Positions 8,001 through 16,164 of a DNA stretch of 50,623 bases are shown in pieces (positions within the stretch are counted from its first letter, which is position 1; the number at the start of each line of letters is the position of its first letter). A model generated the notes under the pieces. That model searched no databases. It was not told the origin of the DNA and saw only the letters and a program-made list of their open reading frames with translations. The DNA lies in IMG/VR virus record IMGVR_UViG_3300019776_000488, positions 1 through 50,623 of that record, one strand, 5' to 3'. Source of the stretch: a virus. The position numbers and the translations under genes were made by a program.

Positions 8001-11000
8001 CCTCGTCCCATTTAGATGACTCTGGCGCTTGCCATGTGGCCGGGGCTGGCTCGGCGCGGTCTTGCGGGGTCTGCCATTGGGGGGTGCGGCTAAAGCGAAT
8101 GCCGGGGTTGGCATCAGCGTCCTGAGCAGGTACACTGGTGTCACCGCTTTGGTTGCTTACCGTGGGGGCCGTCTCACCGGCTTTAGGAGACTGGCCTACA
8201 AAGCCCGATGCGCCGGACGCATCAGCAGGAACGGGGTACCTGCTCCAAAGCGGCTTCCATCCCTCTCTCTTCTCCTTGCGGGATACGAACTTTTCGCTGG
8301 CAGGAAACGCGCTGTTTACTCGGTAAAAATCCCTCCCGCCTTGGGTATCCGCCTCTAATTGAATAAACGCTACCTTTCCGGTGCGGCCAGACTGCACGGC
8401 GATTAACTGCGATGTCGCGCCTGGCCTCCAGATTCCGGTCATGTTCTCGAAGGCATCAGCAATAAAGCTTTCCACAGAATCGAATCCTGCGGCACGAATC
8501 TCCCTGCCGTGTCGCGCCTCGATGTGAGTCAGGCCCCAGCCTGTGCCATTTGCGTTCTGCACACCATTCTGTAGCCGAATCACGCCAGCCTGTCGGCGCA
8601 TGGCACGGCCCATCTCCTTGGTGATCTCGCCATAATCCAGCCCACCATCCGGATTTGGTACAAAGTCTGCGGGCTTGCCCGTGTTGAGGCTGAACTTCAG
8701 GTTGCCCGCGTTGCTTGAACTCAAGTTGCTACGCTGCACCCACTTGCGTGCTGGCAAGATGAAACTGTTGATGATCTCATCATCTGTCATGGCCAAGCTA
8801 TCCATCATGGGTACATGCTTGCGCAGCCAAGAGCGGATGGCAGCAACGGCCCGGCGCACAAATCCCAGCTCCGGGGTGTCTTGCGCCATTGTGGCCAACA
8901 CTTCTTCGGCGGCTTCTCGGCGCTGCCGGGGCGACATGGCCTCCAGTATCTGCGCGGGGCTGACTTGCTTGGGGTCTGCGCCTTGTAGCTTGCTGCGGTC
9001 GTATAGACCATAGGCCACAGCCTTATCCGCCACCTCACGCGGGCGCATAGTTGCAATCCGGCTCAGGATTGGAGATAGGGAATCGCCAAAAACCCCATGC
9101 AAACCGTGGTGCCCCAGCGATTCATGCAACAGCACGCGCGCAGCATCGGCGCTTTCTTGCAGGCGCGAAGCCAGCAGGTACACCTTGCCCTTGAAATAGA
9201 AGCCTTCAGGATCGCCAGCGGCTCCCCGGCTGCGCTGGCGAAGGTCTGCATCGCGGGCTTCTTGCGGGATAGTGGGGTCTGACATATCGAACGCCACCTC
9301 TACATCGGGCGCATTGCCCCAGGTGGCGCGAATGGCATCCACTGTGGCGCGCACGCTGGCCAATGCCTCTTGCTTGAGCTGCTCAGAAATCCCTTTAACC
9401 GGGGCATTCATGATGCTCAAGAAGCCGCTGATACCACCTACGCCACTGAACATATCGGCGGGTGCGGCATTGACGGGCATCGGGATGTTGGCCATCTCCT
9501 TGCCGTTAAACATCACAATCACGTCACTATCCGCCACGTCTGCCGTTTGGCTTGGGGGTGTGGCGCGGCGCTGTGCGTCGGTTAGCTTTTGGCGCGTCTG
9601 GGTGTTGCGGGCTTCGACCTCTCCTGCAACGCGGCGATAAACATTGTCTCGCTGACTGAGATCGTCAGCGTTTCTCGCTGCCATTGATTCAATCTCTTGC
9701 TCAGATAGTGTGCTTTCCGGGGGAGAGTAAGGGTTGCTTCGGTCATGTGCGCCTAGTCGCTGAAGCATTCCGCGATTCGATGCAATGACCGCTTCCCGCA
9801 TTCCTGACGGGTATGGAGAGCTTGGAGACCACCCGAGTGCAAAGCCCTCCACGTTCTGGATGCCGTGCTGAATTTCATGCAGCAGCGTAGAGAGCGCTTC
9901 GCGCGCGGCCATGTCATCGCTCAAGGTAATGCGCTTATTGGCTGCATCAAAACTACCTCTCTGCCCGCCATTGGGGTTGGTTTTGATAAACGCCACACGC
10001 ATATCTGCCAGTGCTGGGTAGGCAGCAAACAGCGCCGGGTGCTCCAGCAGGTCGGCCAGCGGCATTACCGCATCAGGATAGCGCCCCTCGTTTATCAGCT
10101 TGCCCAAGGCTACACCCTTGTAGCCGATGGTCAACTTCGCATCCTCATCGCTGATCTCAAAGCGCCACCTACCATCCTTGCCCTTGTGCCAGCCGGTATC
10201 TTGGCGCACAGTTTCTGCGTCTTCGCCAGCATCTAGGCGCTGCTGGGCACTGGCCAGTGCGTGCTTATCGGCGGTGGCAGCTTGGGTGCCAGCGAAGGAG
10301 AATCGAATGTCGGGGTTGGTGCCGTCGAAGTTTCCGTTGTTGCCGATGGCGGATTTGATTTGGTTGGGGTCAAAAGCGATGTAAACCAAATGCTTTGCAT
10401 CGTTCGCGTTAATGCGGCCACCGCCAATGTGGGTGATGCCATCAAAACCCATGCTACGCAACCCCTCTTGCATAGCTTCTGCGCCTTCCCATGTTGGCAT
10501 ATCTTGGTCTGCCAACAAGTCTTCTGCGGCGCGGTACCAATTTTCATTCTTGGTTCCGCCTTCTAGGAACTCCTCCACTCCGGGGAACTGGTCGCGCCAC
10601 ATATCCGGGGTGGCCTCTGCATCCATATCCAGTGGGTTCTGGATTGCCAGATAGACTGGATACACCGTAGGCGTAACGCCTCTTTCCTTTTTGGTGTAGC
10701 TACTGGCCACCTCTGGGTCGGCTGTAAAGTAACCGCCCATACCCATCAGGCCGTACTTAGATGCGTAGGTATTGAATTGCGTGAACGCATCTCCGTTTTC
10801 GCTGGCGTTGGTGCCGTGATACATCACCAGCGGATTGCCGGTGTCGGGGTCAACCACCTTGCTGCCACCAAACCAGCGCTTGAACGCCTCAGTCTGGGTT
10901 TGGTCGGTTGCGCGGCTGCTTACCGACTGCTGGGGTGATGCCTTGAGCGCCTTCTGCTGCTGGCCTGGCTTGGCGCTTGGCAGAACCGGCCTGCCGTCAG

Positions 11001-14000
11001 TGCCGATAGTGCCGCCGATAAACATCCGTGCGTTGGTTGCATCAGCGGCACTACTGACAATGATGGTGCCATCGGGCTTGATAACCTGAATATTGCCGTA
11101 CTTGAACAGGTCAATCCCCGGCAGTGCCAAGGGCTTACCCATGTAGTTGCTTTCCAGCTCAACCTTGGTTCGGCCTTTCTTCGTCACCTTGCCGCCCACG
11201 CCGGGGCCAGAAGCCATGCCAGCTTCCCGCTTGCCACGCGCCGCCACCACGTCGCCCACTTCAATGTCGGCCATAGACAGGTCGGGCTTGTGGATTACCT
11301 GCTTGATGGTGGTGGGGGTGGTTTCGGTTTTTGCCGCTTCGGCCTGCTGCTGGGGTTGCGTACTGGCCTCGGCTGCCTTGGGCTGCTTCTTCGCATCCCA
11401 GAATTTTTCAAGAAACTTGCCAAGTGCTTCAGGCTGGCCGCCGCTAAACATCTTGTCGCCGCGCTCGATGCTGTCCACTTGAAACCTGTCGCCCTTCTTG
11501 TTGGGCACCACCTTTAGGCTGGACTTCTTGCCGTTGCGTAGCGTAATCACGCCATCTGCACCCACTGAATAACCATACTCGGCGGCCACTGCGTTGAATG
11601 GCTCGAACTTTTGCTTCGCGTTTTCCTGTGCCTGCTTGATGCCTTCTTGTAGATTGGTGGGCTTGGTGGCAGAATCTGATTGTCCCGGCTGGTCAGAGAA
11701 TCCACTGACTCCATCAACAGCCCTACCGGTATGCTTCTGGTTGTTGTCGGGGCTTTTGTCCTTCGTGAACTTCCCGAAGTCGTCTGGGTAGGCAGTGACA
11801 AGCCAAGTTTTCCCCTTGCCATCCCAATCCAGGCGGATTACGGTCACACTAGCTGGAGTGTCTGCACGACGCACCAAGTACGCTCTTGGCAAGCCGCCCT
11901 CATCTTTTACCAGTTCGCCGGTTCTCAAAATCTCAGGTATCCGGTTCACCCACTCAATGCCGCGCTTGTTGGCGATATGCAGCAATCCCATGTTGTTGTT
12001 GCCGTACACAAACCCAATCGCCCCCAACTCAGGGTGACTGAATGCGTCAGGCACTTCGCCGCGCTTCTCCTGCATGAGCTTAGTAATCGCGCCTTTGGGG
12101 TTGTTCTCAAATCCCTCAAAGATGGGGTCAAAGGGGCCAGACTTGGCAGCTTCCGGCTCTTGCCCAGCATCCGCAAACACATCTTTCTGCCCAGTCAAAC
12201 TATCCATCGGGTCTTGCCCAAGCTCGAAGGTATCGGCGGCCACTACGCTGGCTGCCGCAATGCGCTTGCGATCATCCTCGTCGGCGGCCTGCTTTTGCTC
12301 TGCCGCCTTGCGTGCGGCTTCAGCCTTGGTGGCCTGCTCTTGTTGAGCTTGCTGGGCTTGGGCTTCAGCGGGGGTGTAGGCGGATAGGGCAGGGGCTTCT
12401 GGTGCGGCCTGCTGCGCCTTTGCCTTCACATGGAACGCCTTGCCCTCTGGCACTACCTCATGTGTGCCGGCCAGATTGTTGTTGGCAATGAACGATTCGG
12501 CCTTGGGTTTGGAGAAGAAAAACGCCTTGCCAGCATTCACGCGCTCGATGGCCTTGGTTTGCTTGGGGGTGGCTTGAGGGGCTGGATTGTTGCCCTCATT
12601 CGTAAGGGCGACATCGGGTGCTGTAAGCGTGGGTGTAGCATCCTCAATGGCTTCGCCGTACAGTTCGGCTACGCGCCGTTCTTCAGCAATTTGACGCACA
12701 TCATTCAACACCCGCTTGCTATCTGGGTTGTCGCCCAATCGCCGGATGGCGCGATTCAATCCTTCTAGGTAATCCCTTGCGCCAAAGGATTCGTATTTGC
12801 TGGTGTTGAGCGCATCAACTTGGGCTCTGTCGAACGTCTCCATTACGACTTCGCCAGTCTCTTTATTAAGAACAACCCAGCTTGTTGGCGGGGCATATTC
12901 GTTGCGTATCAACTCGCGCTTTGCCGTTTTTAATTCCTCATCCATGATGGATGCCACATCATTGGAGGATTTTGCTGCCTGTGGCATCAACGCATCGGCC
13001 AGCACCTGTCCCAGCTTCGCCTGCAAGTCGGGATTAAGCCTGTCCCAGTTGGCCTTGCCGATGCTGCCCACCTGAACCGGGTTCAGGCCAGCTTGCTTTG
13101 CTGTCACCTTGCGCTTGGTGACTGGCATGTCGGCCCATGCTTGGGCTGCGTCGATTTGGGTGGGTTGCTGCGCCACCGCTGCGGTTTGCACTGGCTCTTG
13201 GGCGGGCTGCGCAGCCCGTTGTGCTGGTGCATCCGTCTGTGCAGCTTCCTGCTGCTTGCGTGCCTGATGGTAGGCCAGCGCTTCCTTGAGGCTTGCGGGG
13301 CCAAAGCCCGGCCCGGCCACAGCTTCGGTGCGTGTGCCCATTGTGGCCGTGGGCGTGCCCGAGTGGTTGCCCGGCACCGGCAAGGGTGCGGGCTGGGCGG
13401 GGGCGGCGTCTAGCTGGGCCTGTTGCTCTTGGGCCTGCGGTTGCGCTTCAGCTTGGCGCAGGCCTACACTTTGTTCGGTAGGGTTGTAGGCGTCACCAAT
13501 GCGCGCAAAGATTTCTTCGCGGGTCAGGGTAGGGGCTGGCCCCAACCATCCGCCTTGACGTTGGTTTTCTTCGGCAATGCGCGCCTGCTCCAATGCCAAC
13601 TGCCCCCAGCGGCGCAAGCCTTCGGCCATCGCCTTGGGTGAGCGAATGTTCCGCGCCAAGAACGTAGCCACCGGATAGGCTTCCGGGTTCATGTCGAAGT
13701 CGGTGTTCTGCAACACGTCCGACAATTTCAAGCCTTGGCGCGCAGCGTTCACGGCCATCTTCACCGCATCCGTTACGGCTGATCGCACATCAAACTCGCC
13801 CGTGTCGCTCAATGCCGCCATCACCCCGGAGGCATCAGCGGCAGCGGCCAGCACTGCGCGCGCATCAGGATCAGTGGCTTGGGCATGCAATTGCACCAGC
13901 TCATCCGAGTTGTACGCCTGCTTGAAGGTTGCCGCCATCAGTCGGTCAACAGCCTGACGGGTCGGGGTGCCGTTGGGATTGAGCATATCGCCGCGCTCGG

Positions 14001-16152
14001 CCACCGGCATGGCAGAGATAAACCCGTTGATCGACTGGGCAGTGGGGCTGCCCCGCTCATCAAAAGACAGGTTGGCCACACTGAACCGGCGTGCATCATT
14101 GGACGCTTGCTCTACTGGGGATAGCTTTTGCGTGCTGGTGGTGTTGGTGCGGTCGCCCATGTCGGGCGTGATGTCTGCTTGGTTCATCACCCGCACCAGC
14201 ACTGGGCGCTGCATACCGGCCACGGCCTGTGGGTCAATGCCAAGATTTGCTGCGTCTTGCATCAGCTCTTGGGAGTAATTTCCAGCCGTGCCCATTTCGT
14301 AGGCACGCTGCAATCCGGCTGTACGGCCATTGCCAGCTACAGCACGCAGTTTGCCTGGTAGGCCGTTGGCATACTCAGCTACGGTGGTGCCGTCGGCATT
14401 GTTGGATGCAATCACATCGCCAGCATCAACAATGGCGTATTGCGTGTTCACGCGCCCACCACGGCCATCAACCACAGTTTCAGGGCGTCCAATCACTGCC
14501 GTACCAGGCAAGTCGCCAAACACCACGGGCGCACCATTGGTCATGTCACGCGATACGCCTGCACGCAAGTAATCTGGGTTTGCTGCGATTTCCTGCATCT
14601 GCGCGATGCTGGCGTCTGTGGTGCGGTCACGGTTTTGCAATACGACTGGCGCGGCCTGCGGCTCTTCGGCAACCTGTTCGGCGGCCACCGGAGGCATATA
14701 GGTAGGCGATGCCCCACTGTCCATAGCCAAACCAGCGGCGGCAGACAATGCGCCACCAGCATCGGCGGCTTGGCGTACCGATTCGCGCACCGGGTCGGGC
14801 TGCGGTGGGTCTACTGGCTGTGGTGCATATCCGTACAGCTTTGCGCGGGCGGCGTTTTGCTGGTGCTCAGGCAAAGACGCTACATACTGCTCTGCTTCGC
14901 CCTTGCGCCCTGCGGTTCCATCAGGAGACACCACCAGAGGGTCTGGGTCAAATCCAAGTTGTGGTGGTTGTGTATCCGGTGGCTCTGGTTGGGTATCGAC
15001 GTAGTTGTCGATCTCGGCCTGTTTGCGGGCAAGCTCTTGCTGTGCTGCCTGCAAATTCTGCGCAACGGCATCCTGATCCACAATGCCCGCAACCTTGTTG
15101 AATGCCTTACTGCCCAGCGACATAGCGGTGCCAGCGCCAAAGCCCAACAACGACTCGTCAATCACTTCACCGGCATCTACTTCGCCATAAGCATACTTCT
15201 GGCCCACGGCCTCGGATAAGCCTTCACCCACCATTTCTGCACCCACAACGCCAGTGCCGCGCATAACCTTGGCACCTAGCGTGTTGCGTGCAGCATTGGA
15301 TGCTTCCAGTGTCGCCAATCTGGCCGATGCCTCTGCGGCATCCATTGCTCCACTCTTTACTGCGGCGTGCAGGGCTTGCGCCTCTTTTGCCAGTGCGCGT
15401 CCACCAATGCTAGCAAGGCCCATCGTGGCCACGTTCAAAATGGCATCAGTGCCAGCTGTGCCTACACCCTTGCGCTGCGCGGTTGCCTCGATTTCGTCGT
15501 AGTTCTCGCCCACCATCCCGGCCACAGCGGCTTGATCTTGGATGTCGATGCCGCGCTTCTGGGCTTCTTTTTGCACCTGCTCTTGCACGGAAGCGCCTTT
15601 TTCAAGGCCGTAGCTACCAAGGAAGCCGCCAGCAACACCACCAGCCAATCCACCCACCACCGTACCCACCGGCCCAGCCAGCGAACCAAGTGCAGCACCA
15701 GCCTTCATGCCAGCATAGCCACCAGCAAGGCCGGGAAGCGAGTTGGGCAACTGCTCGGCCATCATTCCCACGGTTTCGGCGGGATTGGATAGCAACTGGC
15801 CTGCACGTTTGAATCCCGCTGCGCCCCACGCCGTCACGTTATCGACAACGCCCTCGGCCTTATTGGCGGCATCCACATACGGCTGGTACTCTTCGGCCAT
15901 CTGTCGTTGCAAGGCTGTTTGCGGTAAAGCAGTTCGCGCCTGCTCGGCTGCAATCTTGGCTATCTCGTTTTCGTCATCGGTGAGTGCTGTTTTTGCAGAG
16001 TCAAATGCGCGGCTTGTGCCTTGCTTCAGGCGTGCGGTGAAGCCTGTTGCTTTTGGCTCATCTTCCAGCTTCGACCCCTTCCACCATTCGCCACCAGCAT
16101 CCGAAGGGGTTGCGCTATCCAATTGGGATTCTTCCCACCAGTTCTGTGCCAT
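5035..16152 (-). CDS. Giant polyvalent virion protein (multi-domain, 3,705 residues)
   Basis: A phage giant protein of the DarB/Bcep22 type, probably packaged and injected to disarm the host. N terminus: two NWW/EWW short motifs (4-26) and a Gly/Ala zipper stretch (~130-185). About 530-720: DdrB/ParB-like domain (AGVSRDMTNGAPVVFGD...VAGNGRTAGLQRAY). About 1365-1465: PBECR-type Barnase-EndoU-RelE-like nuclease (HPELGAIGFVYGNNNMGLLH). About 1755-1955: ADP-ribosyltransferase (MYHGTNASE near 1777; GYFTADPEVASSY; VYIAFDPNQIKS). About 2091: zincin HEIQH. About 2342: second metallopeptidase motif HESLGHHG. About 2510-2655: second nuclease-like domain (WGLTHIEARHG). About 3125-3360: LPD38-like helical region (STQYNPSWGLFNFLRDTFG). 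Long Gln/Ala/Pro linkers separate these. SD AAGGAA is 9 bp upstream. Domain calls are from motifs; no frameshift is seen. Confidence 0.85.
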   Translation of the reverse strand: MAQNWWEESQLDSATPSDAGGEWWKGSKLEDEPKATGFTARLKQGTSRAFDSAKTALTDDENEIAKIAAEQARTALPQTALQRQMAEEYQPYVDAANKAEGVVDNVTAWGAAGFKRAGQLLSNPAETVGMMAEQLPNSLPGLAGGYAGMKAGAALGSLAGPVGTVVGGLAGGVAGGFLGSYGLEKGASVQEQVQKEAQKRGIDIQDQAAVAGMVGENYDEIEATAQRKGVGTAGTDAILNVATMGLASIGGRALAKEAQALHAAVKSGAMDAAEASARLATLEASNAARNTLGAKVMRGTGVVGAEMVGEGLSEAVGQKYAYGEVDAGEVIDESLLGFGAGTAMSLGSKAFNKVAGIVDQDAVAQNLQAAQQELARKQAEIDNYVDTQPEPPDTQPPQLGFDPDPLVVSPDGTAGRKGEAEQYVASLPEHQQNAARAKLYGYAPQPVDPPQPDPVRESVRQAADAGGALSAAAGLAMDSGASPTYMPPVAAEQVAEEPQAAPVVLQNRDRTTDASIAQMQEIAANPDYLRAGVSRDMTNGAPVVFGDLPGTAVIGRPETVVDGRGGRVNTQYAIVDAGDVIASNNADGTTVAEYANGLPGKLRAVAGNGRTAGLQRAYEMGTAGNYSQELMQDAANLGIDPQAVAGMQRPVLVRVMNQADITPDMGDRTNTTSTQKLSPVEQASNDARRFSVANLSFDERGSPTAQSINGFISAMPVAERGDMLNPNGTPTRQAVDRLMAATFKQAYNSDELVQLHAQATDPDARAVLAAAADASGVMAALSDTGEFDVRSAVTDAVKMAVNAARQGLKLSDVLQNTDFDMNPEAYPVATFLARNIRSPKAMAEGLRRWGQLALEQARIAEENQRQGGWLGPAPTLTREEIFARIGDAYNPTEQSVGLRQAEAQPQAQEQQAQLDAAPAQPAPLPVPGNHSGTPTATMGTRTEAVAGPGFGPASLKEALAYHQARKQQEAAQTDAPAQRAAQPAQEPVQTAAVAQQPTQIDAAQAWADMPVTKRKVTAKQAGLNPVQVGSIGKANWDRLNPDLQAKLGQVLADALMPQAAKSSNDVASIMDEELKTAKRELIRNEYAPPTSWVVLNKETGEVVMETFDRAQVDALNTSKYESFGARDYLEGLNRAIRRLGDNPDSKRVLNDVRQIAEERRVAELYGEAIEDATPTLTAPDVALTNEGNNPAPQATPKQTKAIERVNAGKAFFFSKPKAESFIANNNLAGTHEVVPEGKAFHVKAKAQQAAPEAPALSAYTPAEAQAQQAQQEQATKAEAARKAAEQKQAADEDDRKRIAAASVVAADTFELGQDPMDSLTGQKDVFADAGQEPEAAKSGPFDPIFEGFENNPKGAITKLMQEKRGEVPDAFSHPELGAIGFVYGNNNMGLLHIANKRGIEWVNRIPEILRTGELVKDEGGLPRAYLVRRADTPASVTVIRLDWDGKGKTWLVTAYPDDFGKFTKDKSPDNNQKHTGRAVDGVSGFSDQPGQSDSATKPTNLQEGIKQAQENAKQKFEPFNAVAAEYGYSVGADGVITLRNGKKSSLKVVPNKKGDRFQVDSIERGDKMFSGGQPEALGKFLEKFWDAKKQPKAAEASTQPQQQAEAAKTETTPTTIKQVIHKPDLSMADIEVGDVVAARGKREAGMASGPGVGGKVTKKGRTKVELESNYMGKPLALPGIDLFKYGNIQVIKPDGTIIVSSAADATNARMFIGGTIGTDGRPVLPSAKPGQQQKALKASPQQSVSSRATDQTQTEAFKRWFGGSKVVDPDTGNPLVMYHGTNASENGDAFTQFNTYASKYGLMGMGGYFTADPEVASSYTKKERGVTPTVYPVYLAIQNPLDMDAEATPDMWRDQFPGVEEFLEGGTKNENWYRAAEDLLADQDMPTWEGAEAMQEGLRSMGFDGITHIGGGRINANDAKHLVYIAFDPNQIKSAIGNNGNFDGTNPDIRFSFAGTQAATADKHALASAQQRLDAGEDAETVRQDTGWHKGKDGRWRFEISDEDAKLTIGYKGVALGKLINEGRYPDAVMPLADLLEHPALFAAYPALADMRVAFIKTNPNGGQRGSFDAANKRITLSDDMAAREALSTLLHEIQHGIQNVEGFALGWSPSSPYPSGMREAVIASNRGMLQRLGAHDRSNPYSPPESTLSEQEIESMAARNADDLSQRDNVYRRVAGEVEARNTQTRQKLTDAQRRATPPSQTADVADSDVIVMFNGKEMANIPMPVNAAPADMFSGVGGISGFLSIMNAPVKGISEQLKQEALASVRATVDAIRATWGNAPDVEVAFDMSDPTIPQEARDADLRQRSRGAAGDPEGFYFKGKVYLLASRLQESADAARVLLHESLGHHGLHGVFGDSLSPILSRIATMRPREVADKAVAYGLYDRSKLQGADPKQVSPAQILEAMSPRQRREAAEEVLATMAQDTPELGFVRRAVAAIRSWLRKHVPMMDSLAMTDDEIINSFILPARKWVQRSNLSSSNAGNLKFSLNTGKPADFVPNPDGGLDYGEITKEMGRAMRRQAGVIRLQNGVQNANGTGWGLTHIEARHGREIRAAGFDSVESFIADAFENMTGIWRPGATSQLIAVQSGRTGKVAFIQLEADTQGGRDFYRVNSAFPASEKFVSRKEKREGWKPLWSRYPVPADASGASGFVGQSPKAGETAPTVSNQSGDTSVPAQDADANPGIRFSRTPQWQTPQDRAEPAPATWQAPESSKWDEAVYNGQDRHVDTKRVQQAIEANNGPLADDMNVRQREELFHGRNAKEIKDFQTQELNPMLEQLGKDGIELPAFEEFLHARHAPEANKVMAERNPNQDMINAGRAKAAQEVVGLERKMATASKDEQRILKKAMDNAIAELNRWNSITPYSGSEESRLMLSGMSDAQAKAIMAALSPQQKTAMQRSAAMFDAIVAKNRAAMVEYGLESQDTIDSWASLFQSYVPLMREEPEGSLHHGMGTGEGFSIKGREVKSRTGSTRKVVDIVANLAMQREKTIVRGEKNRVTLTLLELAKTHPNPDFWKVGAPDKVQKYDPATKTVKWVTDPLYKSRDNVVVAKRIVTADKVKKYDKKTGEFKWETDPKYHLRPDVIAGTGKRPSDPIDIEEVAITFNKKNERAMRMAMALKNLDDASMNKVLQTLAPATRALAALSTQYNPSWGLFNFLRDTFGVMVSLGNTPLTGNNPSGESNRARIYKDAWKALPALYRGARAERGGHEDTSEFGLLWADFQKVGGAIGFRDMLRTSDERTGQLKMVVDPDAWMQTSWGKAITLDGKIAPLAGVAERGRKALFGWISDFNLALENATRVAVYKAGLEQGLSKERAASIAKNITVNFNRRGAVGHQIGAAYAFFNASVQGTARMAEAMTEMSKPGDPRSIRLTEYGKNILAGSLAIGAMQAVALAAAGFGDDEPPEFVRDRNIIIPTGKIIGPEKGYITIPLPLGYNIIPAFGRRLTEFAMSGGKDPFKHITGLMGLVFDGFNPVGSGSFTQMLAPTVLDPIIASRENRDSFGRPIARESLDANVPGHALSRSTATGIAKWLSESLNSISGGDKYTRGAISPSPDQIDYMGAQYAGGVGREIMKVIQSTTGAINGEDVPMHKIPLVGRLVGDVNGPSAQANTYYRNQQEVDKAEKRIKGLREDGKMAEAVAERQRIGPLLLAQSQAAERQVKTLRKTKAEMLEKGVDRAEIRRIEERMTAVMQRFNQLAEKQRQSA

Positions 16153-16164
16153 GACTGATATTCC

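Noticed and set aside
14440-15219. Long plus-strand open frames inside the giant gene (for example 259 codons here, 235 codons at 11680-12387)
   Set aside because: They run antisense to a continuous 3,705-residue frame with recognisable domains, have no SD or family motifs, and have the Arg/Cys/His-rich composition of GC-rich shadow frames.
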